From contig NZ_QETA01000001.1 of assembly GCF_003123725.1 (NCBI RefSeq), forward strand, positions 1,030,550 through 1,094,549: a stretch of 64,000 bases of DNA. The letters run 5' to 3'. This DNA comes from Corticimicrobacter populi (lineage in GTDB: Bacteria; Pseudomonadota; Gammaproteobacteria; Burkholderiales; Burkholderiaceae_B). The notes under the pieces were generated by a model that worked only from the letters and a program-made list of their open reading frames with translations, was not told the DNA's origin and did no database searches. Positions 54,218 through 62,985 of this stretch are shown piece by piece. The first letter of the stretch is position 1; each line of letters begins with the position of its first letter. A program made the position numbers and the translations under genes.

Positions 54218-54634
54218 ATGAACACCCATACCGCTATCGCCCAGGCTTTCTATCACGCCTTCAACAATAATGATGTCTCAGCCTTCGACCATCTCCTGGC
54301 CGCCGGCTGGGTCAACCATCCCGCCGACCCCGGCCAGCCCAATACACCAGCAGGCTTCAAGCGCGCCGTCGAACTGACCCATGCGGCATTCGAGCGCTTT
54401 CACATCGACATCGAGGCCGTCGTGGCCGAGCACGATCTGGTCGTCTGCCGGATCACCATGCGCGGACGCCACGTCGCCGATTTCGACACATGGAAAGCGT
54501 CCGGCCGCGAGGTATGTTTCAGTGGCATGGACATGCATCGCATCGACGCTGGAAAAATCCAGGAAACCTGGCATTTCGAGAACTTCGACGGACTAAAAGC
54601 AGCAGCCCCGGCCGGGCAGGTGGACACCCACTAG
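54218..54634 (+). CDS. SnoaL-like (NTF2-fold) protein
   Basis: 138 aa of the ester-cyclase/SnoaL type: AFYHAFNNNDVSAFDHLLAA, GWVNHPADPGQPNTPAGFKR, ITMRGRHVADFDTWKASGRE and MDMHRIDAGKIQETWHFEN. Such proteins bind small hydrophobic ligands; function unknown here. Probably co-transcribed with the HxlR gene. The stop overlaps the convergent NTF2-like gene by 4 nt. Confidence 0.82.
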   Translation: MNTHTAIAQAFYHAFNNNDVSAFDHLLAAGWVNHPADPGQPNTPAGFKRAVELTHAAFERFHIDIEAVVAEHDLVVCRITMRGRHVADFDTWKASGREVCFSGMDMHRIDAGKIQETWHFENFDGLKAAAPAGQVDTH

Positions 54635-55020
54635 ATCATGGCAGCCCGCACCTGGGCGCTGTCGACATACTGTTCCATGCTGATGATTTGCCCGTCCCGC
54701 AGTTGATATAGGTGGGCAAAGCTCGCTGTCATATGCTTGCCGGTCAACCGATAGGTACCTGAATACACCCCGAACGCAGCTACCCGCTCACCCTCGGCGA
54801 GATAGGTATGCACCTTTGCCTGGTAGCCGTCCCACTCCGTGGCCAACCGCTGAAAGACATTACCGACGATCGCCTCCGGTCCGACATACGTCCCTGCATA
54901 GGGAAAACCAGCCGCCTCGGTCCAGGTTGCGTCCGGTGCCAATACTGCAAGCAGATTCCTGCCATTTTCCTCGGATGTACCTTCGTAATCAGACCAATAC
55001 CCGGATCGCCTACACTGCAC
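54631..55020 (-). CDS. Nuclear transport factor 2-like protein
   Basis: 129 aa from GTG 55020, which has AGGGG upstream. The core is strong: LLAVLAPDATWTEAAGFPYA, GTYVGPEAIVGNVFQRLATE and SGTYRLTGKHMTASFAHLYQ. The N-terminal 20 residues (YWSDYEGTSEENGRN) do not resemble the usual helix-rich beginning, so the start may be wrong or a small mutation may have altered it. Role unknown. Confidence 0.7.
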   Translation of the reverse strand: MQCRRSGYWSDYEGTSEENGRNLLAVLAPDATWTEAAGFPYAGTYVGPEAIVGNVFQRLATEWDGYQAKVHTYLAEGERVAAFGVYSGTYRLTGKHMTASFAHLYQLRDGQIISMEQYVDSAQVRAAMI

Positions 55021-55081
55021 ATACCCCTGACACGTCCAGCCAGACGAATCAGCCACCAACCTGCCCCCCAAGGACCGCCGC

Positions 55082-55858
55082 TTGAATACGCCATCTCCCC
55101 GCAAGGGGGCCACCCGCACCGCCGATATTCCAGCCGACGTGCTGCACGCACTATCCTGCGGAGAAATGCAAAGTGCCACGCTGGCCGAAAGCCTGGCGCT
55201 GGATCAGGCCCGACTGCTGCGTACCGTATTTCCGGATCTGCCCGGGCACGCATTGCAGGCCGCCGATGCAGCCTGCCAGTTGGGCATTCTCAAGCGCATG
55301 GCAGCCATCGGCAACATCCTGCTGGATACGCTGGGCAGCGCCGGCCTCGCCACCTGCCAGACACACCCTGCCGACACCGTACGCGGCTGGGCCTGCTTCA
55401 TGATCGGCGCACAACCCGACCAGCCTCTTGCAGAACGCCTGGCCGCCATCCAGCCACTGGCGGATGATAACCACTTCGGCGTACGCGAATGGGCCTGGAT
55501 GGCCATACGCCCGCACCTGGCCGTGCAACTGGAAGCAGCCATTGCCCTGCTGACCAACTGGACCTCCTCCCCGTCCGAACGCCTGCGCCGTTTTGCCTGC
55601 GAAGCGCTGCGGCCACGCGGTGTCTGGTGTGCTCACCTGCCCCCATTCAAGCAACAGCCTGAACGCGCCTTGCCTATCCTGCAACCTCTACGGGCAGACC
55701 CGTCAGTCTATGTGCAGGATTCCGTGGCAAACTGGCTCAATGATGCAGGCAAGGATCAACCTGCCTGGGTTGCCGATCTGTGCGACCAATGGCTGCAGGG
55801 ACAGCCGACAACAGCCACGCAGCGGATCTGCCAGCGTGCGCTGCGTAACCTGAAATGA
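55082..55858 (+). CDS. AlkD-like HEAT-repeat DNA alkylation repair protein
   Basis: 258 aa, start TTG 55082. Helical HEAT units: TVRGWACFMIGAQPDQPLAE, DNHFGVREWAWMAIRPHLAV, SERLRRFACEALRPRGVWC and DPSVYVQDSVANWLNDAGKD. The tryptophan- and arginine-containing helices match AlkC/AlkD-type proteins that remove N3- and N7-alkylpurines without base flipping. The next gene encodes a Tag-like glycosylase, which supports a repair role. Confidence 0.82.
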   Translation: MNTPSPRKGATRTADIPADVLHALSCGEMQSATLAESLALDQARLLRTVFPDLPGHALQAADAACQLGILKRMAAIGNILLDTLGSAGLATCQTHPADTVRGWACFMIGAQPDQPLAERLAAIQPLADDNHFGVREWAWMAIRPHLAVQLEAAIALLTNWTSSPSERLRRFACEALRPRGVWCAHLPPFKQQPERALPILQPLRADPSVYVQDSVANWLNDAGKDQPAWVADLCDQWLQGQPTTATQRICQRALRNLK

Positions 55859-55868
55859 AGGAACGACA

Positions 55869-56552
55869 GTGCAGTTAACCTACCCATGGCTCTACGACAC
55901 GGTACGCGCACGTTTTGACTCCGATGCCGAACTGGAAGCCTTTCTGCCTCAGGCACGTACGCCGGACGAATTGCGGCACACCCGAGACGCGCAATACCTG
56001 TCGGCCATGAGCCGACGGGTCTTCCAGGCCGGTGTGCAACACACCATGGTCGATGCAAAATGGCCGGTGTTCGAACAGGTCTTCGCAGGTTTTGAACCGG
56101 AGCGCATGGCCCGGCTCGACGCAACCGCCATCGAAAACCACATGCAGAACAAACAGCTCATCCGCGACCGCACCAAACTGCAGACTATCCCCGGAAATGC
56201 CCGCTTCATCCTCGATATATGCGCAGAACAGAACTGCAGCTTCGGTGCCTTTATCGCTGCCTGGCCAGTGACCGATATCATCGGCCTGTGGAAGCTACTC
56301 GCCAAACGCGGGGCCCGGCTGGGAGGACGCTCGGCCGCCGGCTTCCTGCGCCTGGTCGGCAAGGACACCTTTTTGCTGACCAGCGATGTCGTGGCGCGGC
56401 TGGTCGCGGCAGGCATCATTGCCCGCGAACCCACCAGCCAGCGCGACCTGCAGGCCGTGCAGGATGCATTCAATACATTGCACCAGGAATCAGGCCGACC
56501 CCTATGCCAGTTATCAGCGCTGTGCGCGCTGAGTATTCATCCGGCGTTTTAG
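55869..56552 (+). CDS. DNA-3-methyladenine glycosylase I-like protein
   Basis: 227 aa, against about 190 for E. coli Tag. Start GTG 55869 with GAAGGA 6 nt upstream. Tag-family segments: MSRRVFQAGVQHTMVDAKWP, FEQVFAGFEPERMARLDATA, NKQLIRDRTKLQTIPGNARF and RLGGRSAAGFLRLVGKDTFL. The C-terminus (LCQLSALCALSI) is typical of the longer Burkholderiales variant. It lies 10 bp after the AlkD-like gene. Confidence 0.85.
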   Translation: MQLTYPWLYDTVRARFDSDAELEAFLPQARTPDELRHTRDAQYLSAMSRRVFQAGVQHTMVDAKWPVFEQVFAGFEPERMARLDATAIENHMQNKQLIRDRTKLQTIPGNARFILDICAEQNCSFGAFIAAWPVTDIIGLWKLLAKRGARLGGRSAAGFLRLVGKDTFLLTSDVVARLVAAGIIAREPTSQRDLQAVQDAFNTLHQESGRPLCQLSALCALSIHPAF

Positions 56553-56580
56553 AACGGATCAACCGTTATGTTGCAGGAAT

Positions 56581-56606
56581 CGGGCCACTCATGCACTCAT
56601 GGCCCG
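56581..56606. terminator. Possible bidirectional terminator between tag-like and mqo genes
   Basis: CGGGCCA (56581-56587) and TGGCCCG (56600-56606) form a 7-bp stem with a 12-nt loop in the 60-bp convergent gap. A smaller hairpin, AACGG-ATCAA-CCGTT (56553-56567), follows the tag-like stop. No clear U-tract is present. Confidence 0.4.
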
Positions 56607-56612
56607 TCCTGG

Positions 56613-58115
56613 TCAGACAAACGTCAGATTCAGCGTGGCCGCCGTTGATTGCCGGATCTCGCGGCAGGCATCGGCATCCACCCTGAGGTCCACGCCGTAG
56701 GTCGGGATGATCGCCTTGAGCCGGGGCAGCCAGCCCTCCGGCGTCAACCTGTCGGCAAAGCATTTCTGCAACACTTCCAGAGCGATGAAAGCTGCCGTCG
56801 AGGCACCTGGAGAAGCGCCCAGCAAGGCCGCCAGTGATTTGTCGGCCGACGCGATCAGTTCGGTACCGAACTCCAGCATCCCCGCCGTATCCTTGCCCGG
56901 CTTGATGATCTGCACACGCTGCCCGGCCACGGCAGTTGCCCAGTCATGCCGGCGCGCATTCGGATAGAACTGGCGCAGCGTTTCGAACTGATGTGCCGGG
57001 CTCTGCAACACCTGCGACACCAGGTACTCGGTCAGTTGCCAGTTGTCCTTGGCCACGTCCAGCATCGGCAGGACATTGCCGGGACGCACGGAGCGGAACA
57101 GGTCGGTCAGCGAACCATGCTTGAGGAAACGGCTGGAAAAACCGGCATACGGCCCGAACAGCACCGATTTCTTGCCGCCGATGATGCGTGTATCCAGGTG
57201 CGGCACCGACATGGGCGGAGAGCCATGCGCCGCCTTGCCATAGACCTTGGCATGATGGCGCTCGCTGACGTCCGTCACATCACAGCGCAGCCAGATACCG
57301 CTGACAGGAAAACCGCCATAGCCATGGCCTTCAGGGATGCCGGACTTCTGCAGCAGCTCCAACGCCCCGCCACCCGCACCGATAAAGACAAACCCTGCCT
57401 CCAGGCGCTGGTGCTGGTGTGTCACCGTATCCTTGACATCGATACCCCACTTGCCATCCGGTGTACGTGCCAGATCCGTCACTTGCTTCAGGTAGTGCAC
57501 TGAAACACCGGGCTGTGCCGTGACCTGCCCAATGAGCAAGTGCGTCAGTGCACCATAATCCACATCGGCCCCCGTCACGATGCGCGTGGCGGCCACGGGG
57601 TCGTTGCCGGTACGACCTTCCATGATCAGCGGTGCCCAGGCTTCGATCTGCTTCGGGTCTTCGCTGTACTCCATGCCGTGATAGCAATGGTGCGCCGACA
57701 TCTCCTGAAAGCGACGGCGCAGGTAGGCCACATTCTCTTGCCCCCACACAAAGCTCATGTGTGGACAGGGATGGATAAAGGCCTGCGGATCCGGAATAGC
57801 CCCTTTTTTGACCAGATAGGACCACAATTGGCGCGACAGATCGAACTCGGTGTTCACCTCCAGCGCCTTGGAAATATCCACGCTGCCGTCAGCGCGTGCA
57901 GGGGTATAGTTCATTTCGCAATTGGCGGCGTGGCCCGTACCGGCGTTATTCCAGCCATGCGAACTTTCCTGGGCGCAATCCTCCAGCACCTCCAGGATCA
58001 CGATATTCAGCGATGGCTCAAGTTCTTTCAGCACCGTCGCCAACGTGGCACTCATGATGCCGCCACCCACCATGACGATATCGGCACGGGCAGGCATGTT
58101 GTGATCAATTGGCAT
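56613..58115 (-). CDS. mqo: Malate:quinone oxidoreductase
   Basis: 500 aa from ATG 58115 with AGGGGA upstream. FAD-binding VGGGIMSATLATVLKEL, ESSHGWNNAGTGHAANCEMN, GADVDYGALTHLLIGQV, GAGGGALELLQKSGIPEGHG and FGPYAGFSSRFLKHGS are diagnostic. The peripheral membrane flavoenzyme oxidises malate to oxaloacetate and passes electrons to quinone. Its start overlaps the end of the upstream cupin gene by 11 nt. Confidence 0.95.
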   Translation of the reverse strand: MPIDHNMPARADIVMVGGGIMSATLATVLKELEPSLNIVILEVLEDCAQESSHGWNNAGTGHAANCEMNYTPARADGSVDISKALEVNTEFDLSRQLWSYLVKKGAIPDPQAFIHPCPHMSFVWGQENVAYLRRRFQEMSAHHCYHGMEYSEDPKQIEAWAPLIMEGRTGNDPVAATRIVTGADVDYGALTHLLIGQVTAQPGVSVHYLKQVTDLARTPDGKWGIDVKDTVTHQHQRLEAGFVFIGAGGGALELLQKSGIPEGHGYGGFPVSGIWLRCDVTDVSERHHAKVYGKAAHGSPPMSVPHLDTRIIGGKKSVLFGPYAGFSSRFLKHGSLTDLFRSVRPGNVLPMLDVAKDNWQLTEYLVSQVLQSPAHQFETLRQFYPNARRHDWATAVAGQRVQIIKPGKDTAGMLEFGTELIASADKSLAALLGASPGASTAAFIALEVLQKCFADRLTPEGWLPRLKAIIPTYGVDLRVDADACREIRQSTAATLNLTFV

Positions 58116-58509
58116 GCGTGTTCCCCTGAGTCGGCACGAACGGCACCCTGGCATCCGGCGACAGGATCACATAGGCCCGTCGCCATGGGTCGGTCCCCAG
58201 CAAGCGCCAGCGATGCCCGCCTCCCGCGGTATCTTCAGCCCACAGTACATCACCCGGATTCAATTGAAAACGCGCACCACTGCGCGTTTCGAACTCCAGC
58301 GTACCACTCAGTGTCAGGACCAACTGGTGCTCGGGCGCATCGTGCCAGTCAAAACTGCCACCACCACTGGTTTCCCGAAACGAGATGCTCCGTGCCCCGG
58401 CGACGCTGCTGATGCTGTCGCCACGCTCACCGGCGGGCAGATCAATCTGCCCTTCGGTGAAGTGGGACTCGCCATCTGCGCCGGTTGTCAGGTGTATACA
58501 ACGAATCAT
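58105..58509 (-). CDS. Small cupin protein
   Basis: 134 aa single-domain cupin: DAPEHQLVLTLSGTLEFETR, FQLNPGDVLWAEDTAGGGHR and WRLLGTDPWRRAYVIL. Metal-binding His residues of cupin motif 1 are partly present. It is translated just before mqo with an 11-nt overlap, so the two may share a transcript. Role unknown. Confidence 0.8.
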   Translation of the reverse strand: MIRCIHLTTGADGESHFTEGQIDLPAGERGDSISSVAGARSISFRETSGGGSFDWHDAPEHQLVLTLSGTLEFETRSGARFQLNPGDVLWAEDTAGGGHRWRLLGTDPWRRAYVILSPDARVPFVPTQGNTHAN

Positions 58510-58540
58510 GCAATACGCTCCCTAACAGGCCGGCACGTGA

Positions 58541-59137
58541 TCAAAGGTCAATTTGCTGAATGCTGTTGCCTTGCAAGGACACACCGGCAGACAGCCCCGC
58601 ATTGTTCAGGACAAACCCGACCACCGGCGAATTGACTGTATTGGACGAAATCTGGCCATTGGCCCCGATATTGGCAATCGCGACGTTGGCATCCGCCCCG
58701 ATCGTCCAGTTCTGCTTTTTCTGCAGGAAATTGTCCAGCGCCTGCTGAGTCATGAACAGCAGGATCGTTGCCTGCGACTGCGCGCCGGCCTGAAAGCCGA
58801 TCGAACCGCCACCCGTGCTGTAGTAGCCGGCATTCTGGCCATTGATACGCAACTCACCCCGGCCATACTCTCCGCCCACGATAAAGCTGGCCCCCACGAC
58901 CGACGGGAACACCAGGACGCCCTTGGCCTCCTGCACCATCTGTCGCGCCGCCGGAGCTGCCTCGTACAGGCGCGTCAGCGTCGCATCATAGCCACTGTTG
59001 ATGACGGCACGCTGCTCGGCCACGGTCGCCTGGCTGGTCTGGGTAGTGGTCGTGCAGCCACTGAGCACCACTGCTGCACCGGCCAGCAGTGCACTGGCAA
59101 GAACGGGACGCAAGGAAAAGGAATGGACTTGTCGCAT
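58541..59137 (-). CDS. SYLF-domain (Ysc84) lipoprotein
   Basis: 198 aa. Lipoprotein signal with lipobox LSGC (Cys28), then the SYLF domain: GVLVFPSVVGASFIVGGEYG, GSIGFQAGAQSQATILLFMT and LDNFLQKKQNWTIGADANVA, ending SLQGNSIQQIDL. SYLF proteins bind lipids; the BPSL1445-type lipoproteins are common in Burkholderiales and sit in the outer membrane or periplasm. Own promoter likely in the 250-bp gap to its right. Confidence 0.88.
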   Translation of the reverse strand: MRQVHSFSLRPVLASALLAGAAVVLSGCTTTTQTSQATVAEQRAVINSGYDATLTRLYEAAPAARQMVQEAKGVLVFPSVVGASFIVGGEYGRGELRINGQNAGYYSTGGGSIGFQAGAQSQATILLFMTQQALDNFLQKKQNWTIGADANVAIANIGANGQISSNTVNSPVVGFVLNNAGLSAGVSLQGNSIQQIDL

Positions 59138-59220
59138 GGGAATCTCCTGGGCTGGACTGCAAGGTGGTTCCGCCGGCGGCGGGCAGGGTTCAGTATATAT
59201 GAGAAAAACTAATACTAGCG

Positions 59221-59233
59221 TGAAATTAATTCA
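59221..59233. promoter_or_regulatory. Candidate MetR site
   Basis: TGAAATTAATTCA matches the MetR consensus TGAA-N5-TTCA exactly, 154 bp upstream of mesX. The surrounding 250 bp is AT-rich, so a chance match is possible. No SAM-riboswitch fold was recognised here. Confidence 0.4.
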
Positions 59234-59387
59234 AGCCCCTCATCACTGGCTCATCATAAAATGCGCACTTGCCCTGATTGTAGATCACTATAAAAAACAT
59301 CAATCAAAAAATCCAGAAAACAAAATCAATAATTCTGGAAAATAAATCAATTCAGCCCCACCTCAGAATTCAGGATTCCACGCTGCA

Positions 59388-60374
59388 ATGAATAACGATT
59401 TTACCTTTACCCTCAAGAGCATTCGTTTCGACGAAAATTACCAGCCCTCGGACAACACGCGCATTACCACCAACTTTGCCAATCTGGCCCGAGGCAGCAG
59501 CCGCCAGGAAAACCTGCGCAACACCTTGAGGATGATCAATAACCGCTTCAACGTACTGGCCCATTGGGACAATCCCAACGGCGATCGTTATGCAGTCGAG
59601 CTCGACATCATTTCCATTGAAATGCAAATGGGTGCCGCCAACGCTGGCAACGCCCTCCCTCTGATTGAAATATTGAAGACCCATATTATCGACATGCGCA
59701 CCAATACACGCATCGAGGGCATCACAGGAAATAATTTCTCATCTTATGTGCGCGATTATGACTTCAGCGTATTACTGCTGGAACACAACCAGAACCAGTC
59801 AGGATTCAGCACGCCGGAAAACTTTGGCGACCTGCATGGCAAGCTGTTCAAGCACTTCGTCAATTCAATCACCTACCGGGAGCACTTCAGGAAACAGCCT
59901 GTCATCTGCCTGAGCGTATCGAGCAGCAAGACCTACCATCGCACAGAAAACCAGCATCCCGTGCTGGGCGTGGAATACCAGCAAGACGAATATTCCCTGA
60001 CCGACGAATATTTCGACAAGATGGGATTGAAGGTCCGCTATTTCATGCCGCCGGGCAGCGTAGCTCCTCTGGCTTTTTATTTCTCTGGCGACCTGCTCAA
60101 CGATTACACCGACCTTGAGCTGATCGGCACCATCAGCACGATGGAAGCCTTCCAGAAGATCTACCGGCCTGAGATTTACAACGCCAACTCTGCAGCAGGA
60201 AAATCCTACCAGCCCAGCCTGAAACACCAGGACTATTCGCTCACCCGAATTGTCTATGATCGGGAAGAGCGCAGCCGACTGGCCATCGAACAGGGCAAGT
60301 TTGTCGAAGAGCACTTCATCAAGCCACACCAGACCCTCCTCGCGCAGTGGTCCGCCGCCCATCACGCGCTTTGA
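59388..60374 (+). CDS. mesX: MesX (DUF1852), partner of the methionine synthase MesD
   Basis: 328 aa, DUF1852 family: FTFTLKSIRFDENYQPSDNT, RITTNFANLARGSSRQENLR, HWDNPNGDRYAVELDIISIE and DYDFSVLLLEHNQNQSGFST. MesX is required by MesD for folate-independent, oxygen-dependent methionine synthesis; its own biochemistry is not well understood. It is followed 25 bp later by the MetE-like gene, the standard order. Confidence 0.9.
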   Translation: MNNDFTFTLKSIRFDENYQPSDNTRITTNFANLARGSSRQENLRNTLRMINNRFNVLAHWDNPNGDRYAVELDIISIEMQMGAANAGNALPLIEILKTHIIDMRTNTRIEGITGNNFSSYVRDYDFSVLLLEHNQNQSGFSTPENFGDLHGKLFKHFVNSITYREHFRKQPVICLSVSSSKTYHRTENQHPVLGVEYQQDEYSLTDEYFDKMGLKVRYFMPPGSVAPLAFYFSGDLLNDYTDLELIGTISTMEAFQKIYRPEIYNANSAAGKSYQPSLKHQDYSLTRIVYDREERSRLAIEQGKFVEEHFIKPHQTLLAQWSAAHHAL

Positions 60375-60399
60375 TTCGCAAAAAACAAGGTTACTCATC

Positions 60400-61428
60400 A
60401 TGAAGAAATTGCTCCCTACCTCCACCGCCGGCAGCCTGCCCAAACCCTCCTGGCTGGCACAGCCGGAAACGCTCTGGTCCCCCTGGAAGCTGCAAGGCGA
60501 AGAGCTGGTTGAAGGCAAACAGGATGCCCTGCTGCTGTCCCTGCAAGAACAACAGCTGGCTGGCATCGACATCGTCAGCGATGGCGAGCAAACCCGCCAG
60601 CACTTTGTCACGACGTTCATTGAGCACCTCAGCGGCGTCGATTTCGAAAAGCGTGAGACCGTCAGAATCCGTGATCGCTATGATGCCAGCGTGCCGACGG
60701 TCGTCGGTGCTGTTTCTCGCCAGAAACCCGTGTTCGTCGAAGACGCCAAGTTTCTGCGCCAGCAAACCAGCCAACCCATCAAATGGGCGCTGCCTGGCCC
60801 CATGACGATGATCGATACGCTCTATGACAACCACTACAAAAGCCGCGAGAAACTGGCCTGGGAATTTGCCAAGATCCTCAATCAGGAAGCCAGGGAACTC
60901 GAAGCGGCCGGCGTCGATATCATCCAGTTCGATGAACCTGCATTCAATGTGTTCTTTGACGAAGTGAACGATTGGGGCGTGGCCACCCTGGAAAAGGCCA
61001 TTGAAGGGCTCAAATGCGAAACCGCCGTCCATATCTGCTACGGATACGGTATCAAGGCCAATACAGACTGGAAGAAAACGCTTGGGTCCGAGTGGCTGCA
61101 ATATGAGCAATCCTTCCCGAAGCTGCAGCAATCCAATATCGACATCATCTCGCTGGAATGCCAGAACTCCCATGTGCCCATGGACCTGATCGAACTCATC
61201 CGAGGCAAAAAAGTGATGGTCGGTGCCATTGACGTGGCCACCCACGCCATCGAAACAGCCGAAGAAGTCGCCAACACGCTGCGCAAGGCACTGCAATTCG
61301 TGGATGCCGACAAACTCTATCCCGCGACCAACTGCGGCATGGCCCCCCTGCCACGTCAGGTCGCCCGAGGCAAACTGCAGGCCCTGAGCGCAGGCGCGGA
61401 AATCGTCCGCAAGGAACTTACGGCCTAA
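60400..61428 (+). CDS. mesD: Folate-independent core methionine synthase MesD
   Basis: 342 aa, about the size of the catalytic half of MetE, with no N-terminal folate-binding domain. ATG 60400 follows AAGG. MetE landmarks: TSTAGSLPKPSWLA, DIVSDGEQTRQHFV, KWALPGPMTMIDTLYDN and IIQFDEPAFN. The zinc ligands are all present: His211 and Cys213 (AVHICYGYG), Glu253 (SLECQNSH) and Cys312 (TNCGMAPLP). MesD methylates homocysteine using an unknown donor and needs MesX and oxygen. The 3' end overlaps the convergent GTPase by 4 nt. Confidence 0.9.
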   Translation: MKKLLPTSTAGSLPKPSWLAQPETLWSPWKLQGEELVEGKQDALLLSLQEQQLAGIDIVSDGEQTRQHFVTTFIEHLSGVDFEKRETVRIRDRYDASVPTVVGAVSRQKPVFVEDAKFLRQQTSQPIKWALPGPMTMIDTLYDNHYKSREKLAWEFAKILNQEARELEAAGVDIIQFDEPAFNVFFDEVNDWGVATLEKAIEGLKCETAVHICYGYGIKANTDWKKTLGSEWLQYEQSFPKLQQSNIDIISLECQNSHVPMDLIELIRGKKVMVGAIDVATHAIETAEEVANTLRKALQFVDADKLYPATNCGMAPLPRQVARGKLQALSAGAEIVRKELTA

Positions 61429-62327
61429 TGATCAACCGGAGGCGCAGCGTCTTTCTGATCCCGCTGCGCCGCCTCTGACAGCATCTGTGCCCGGGTTTGC
61501 GGCGTTTCCAGGCTGATCCGGCCCAATACCCCCATACGAAAATCATTGAGCAGGACCAGCGATGCTTTTTCCGCATCCAGGCCGCCGCCCTTGAGCAGGC
61601 AACCGCGTCGGCGGCCAATCGCCTCTATCACGCTCCAGGCATCCGGAAGAGCCGAATCCAGCCGATACCGATCCGCCAGCAATTGCGGATACCGTGCCAG
61701 CAAAATACCTGCCAGGAATTCGGCAACTTCCTCATCGATCACCGCATTGCGTCCGATGGCATGGCAGGCGGCCAGCATGAAACCATCCGAGTCGTACTGG
61801 ATCTTGGGCCACATCATGCCCGGCGTGTCGGTCAGCGTCATATGGGTGCCGAAAGACAGTGTCTGCTGGGACTTGGTGACGGCGGGCTCATCGCCCACCT
61901 TGGCCACCTTGCGCTTGAGCAGGGCGTTCATCAACGTGGACTTGCCGACGTTGGGCACCCCCATGATCATCAGCCGCAGGCGCTTGACGCCATCATTGCG
62001 ATGCGGTGCCAGCTTCTGGCACAGGTTGACCACGCGTGCAGTATCGTTGGCGCTCTTGCATGAAAGCGCTACGGCGCTCACTCCCGGCTGGGCATTGAAA
62101 TAGTCGATCCACGCCTTGGTCGCCACGGGATCGGCCAGATCCGTCTTGTTCAGTATCTTCAGGCATGGGCGCTGACGAAAGCGCCGCAATTCATCGACCA
62201 GCGGATTGCAACTTGCCTCTGGGATGCGGGCATCAACAACCTCAATCACAACGTCGGTCGACGCCATCGTCTCGGACGCCTTTTTGCGCGCCGACGTCAT
62301 ATGACCGGGAAACCACTGGATCGCCAT
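61425..62327 (-). CDS. rbgA: Ribosome biogenesis GTPase YlqF/RbgA
   Basis: 300 aa with a circularly permuted G domain: NKTD (G4, 60-63), GVPNVGKST (G1, 123-131), DTPG (G3, 167-170). The N-terminus WFPGHMTSARK is typical of the family. RbgA acts in 50S subunit assembly. Divergent from the DUF1415 gene. Confidence 0.93.
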   Translation of the reverse strand: MAIQWFPGHMTSARKKASETMASTDVVIEVVDARIPEASCNPLVDELRRFRQRPCLKILNKTDLADPVATKAWIDYFNAQPGVSAVALSCKSANDTARVVNLCQKLAPHRNDGVKRLRLMIMGVPNVGKSTLMNALLKRKVAKVGDEPAVTKSQQTLSFGTHMTLTDTPGMMWPKIQYDSDGFMLAACHAIGRNAVIDEEVAEFLAGILLARYPQLLADRYRLDSALPDAWSVIEAIGRRRGCLLKGGGLDAEKASLVLLNDFRMGVLGRISLETPQTRAQMLSEAAQRDQKDAAPPVDH

Positions 62328-62403
62328 GGAAAACTGCCACTAAGAGAGAAAGCAAGCATTATCCCCGATCCCGCCGACAGGCGCGAACGACTACAATTCC
62401 CTG

Positions 62404-62985
62404 ATGAATCCAGATACCCGCCCCACTTCCGACAGCATCATCGCCGCCATGCGTCACTGGCTGGAAAAAGCCGTCATCGGCCTGAACCTCTGTCCTTTCT
62501 CCAAATCCGTCTATCTTGCCAACCGCGTACGCTTTGTCGTCAGCGATGCCCGCCACCTTGACGCATTCCTGGAGCAACTGGACAGCGAACTGGAACTGCT
62601 GGCAGCCGCCGATCCACAGGAAATCGACACGACGCTGCTGATCCACCCGTCTCTGTTTGGCGACTTCGAAACCTTCAATGACCTGGTCGGTCTGGCCGAG
62701 GACATCGTCGAAGAACACGACCTGGACGGCGTCCTGCAGGTTGCCAGCTTTCACCCACAATTCCAGTTTGCCGACACCTCGCCGGATGACCTGGGCAACT
62801 ACACCAATCGCGCCCCCTACCCCACGCTGCACCTGCTGCGCGAAGCCAGCATCGAGGGCGCACTGGCACACTACCCGCATGACCCGGACAGCATTTTCGA
62901 ACGCAACATCGAGACCATGGAGAAGCTGGGCCAGCAAGGCTGGGATGCACTCTGTATCCGGCCCGCCGACAAGGATGCCGCATGA
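62404..62985 (+). CDS. DUF1415 protein
   Basis: 193 aa of the DUF1415 family: HWLEKAVIGLNLCPFSKSVY, DTTLLIHPSLFGDFETFNDL, LQVASFHPQFQFADTSPDDL and NYTNRAPYPTLHLLREASIE. Soluble, no known function. The stop overlaps the methyltransferase start (ATGA, 62982-62985). Confidence 0.92.
   Translation: MNPDTRPTSDSIIAAMRHWLEKAVIGLNLCPFSKSVYLANRVRFVVSDARHLDAFLEQLDSELELLAAADPQEIDTTLLIHPSLFGDFETFNDLVGLAEDIVEEHDLDGVLQVASFHPQFQFADTSPDDLGNYTNRAPYPTLHLLREASIEGALAHYPHDPDSIFERNIETMEKLGQQGWDALCIRPADKDAA

Noticed and set aside
54631..55179. A frameshift in the NTF2-like gene
   Set aside because: The odd N-terminus could be explained by a GTG start at 55020 with an AGGGG site; neighbouring frames did not restore a clearly better N-terminal helix, so I left it as a start-site doubt.
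59234..59387. A SAM or other methionine-related riboswitch upstream of mesX
   Set aside because: The region is AT-rich and lacks the paired helices and conserved cores of the SAM riboswitch classes I can recognise.
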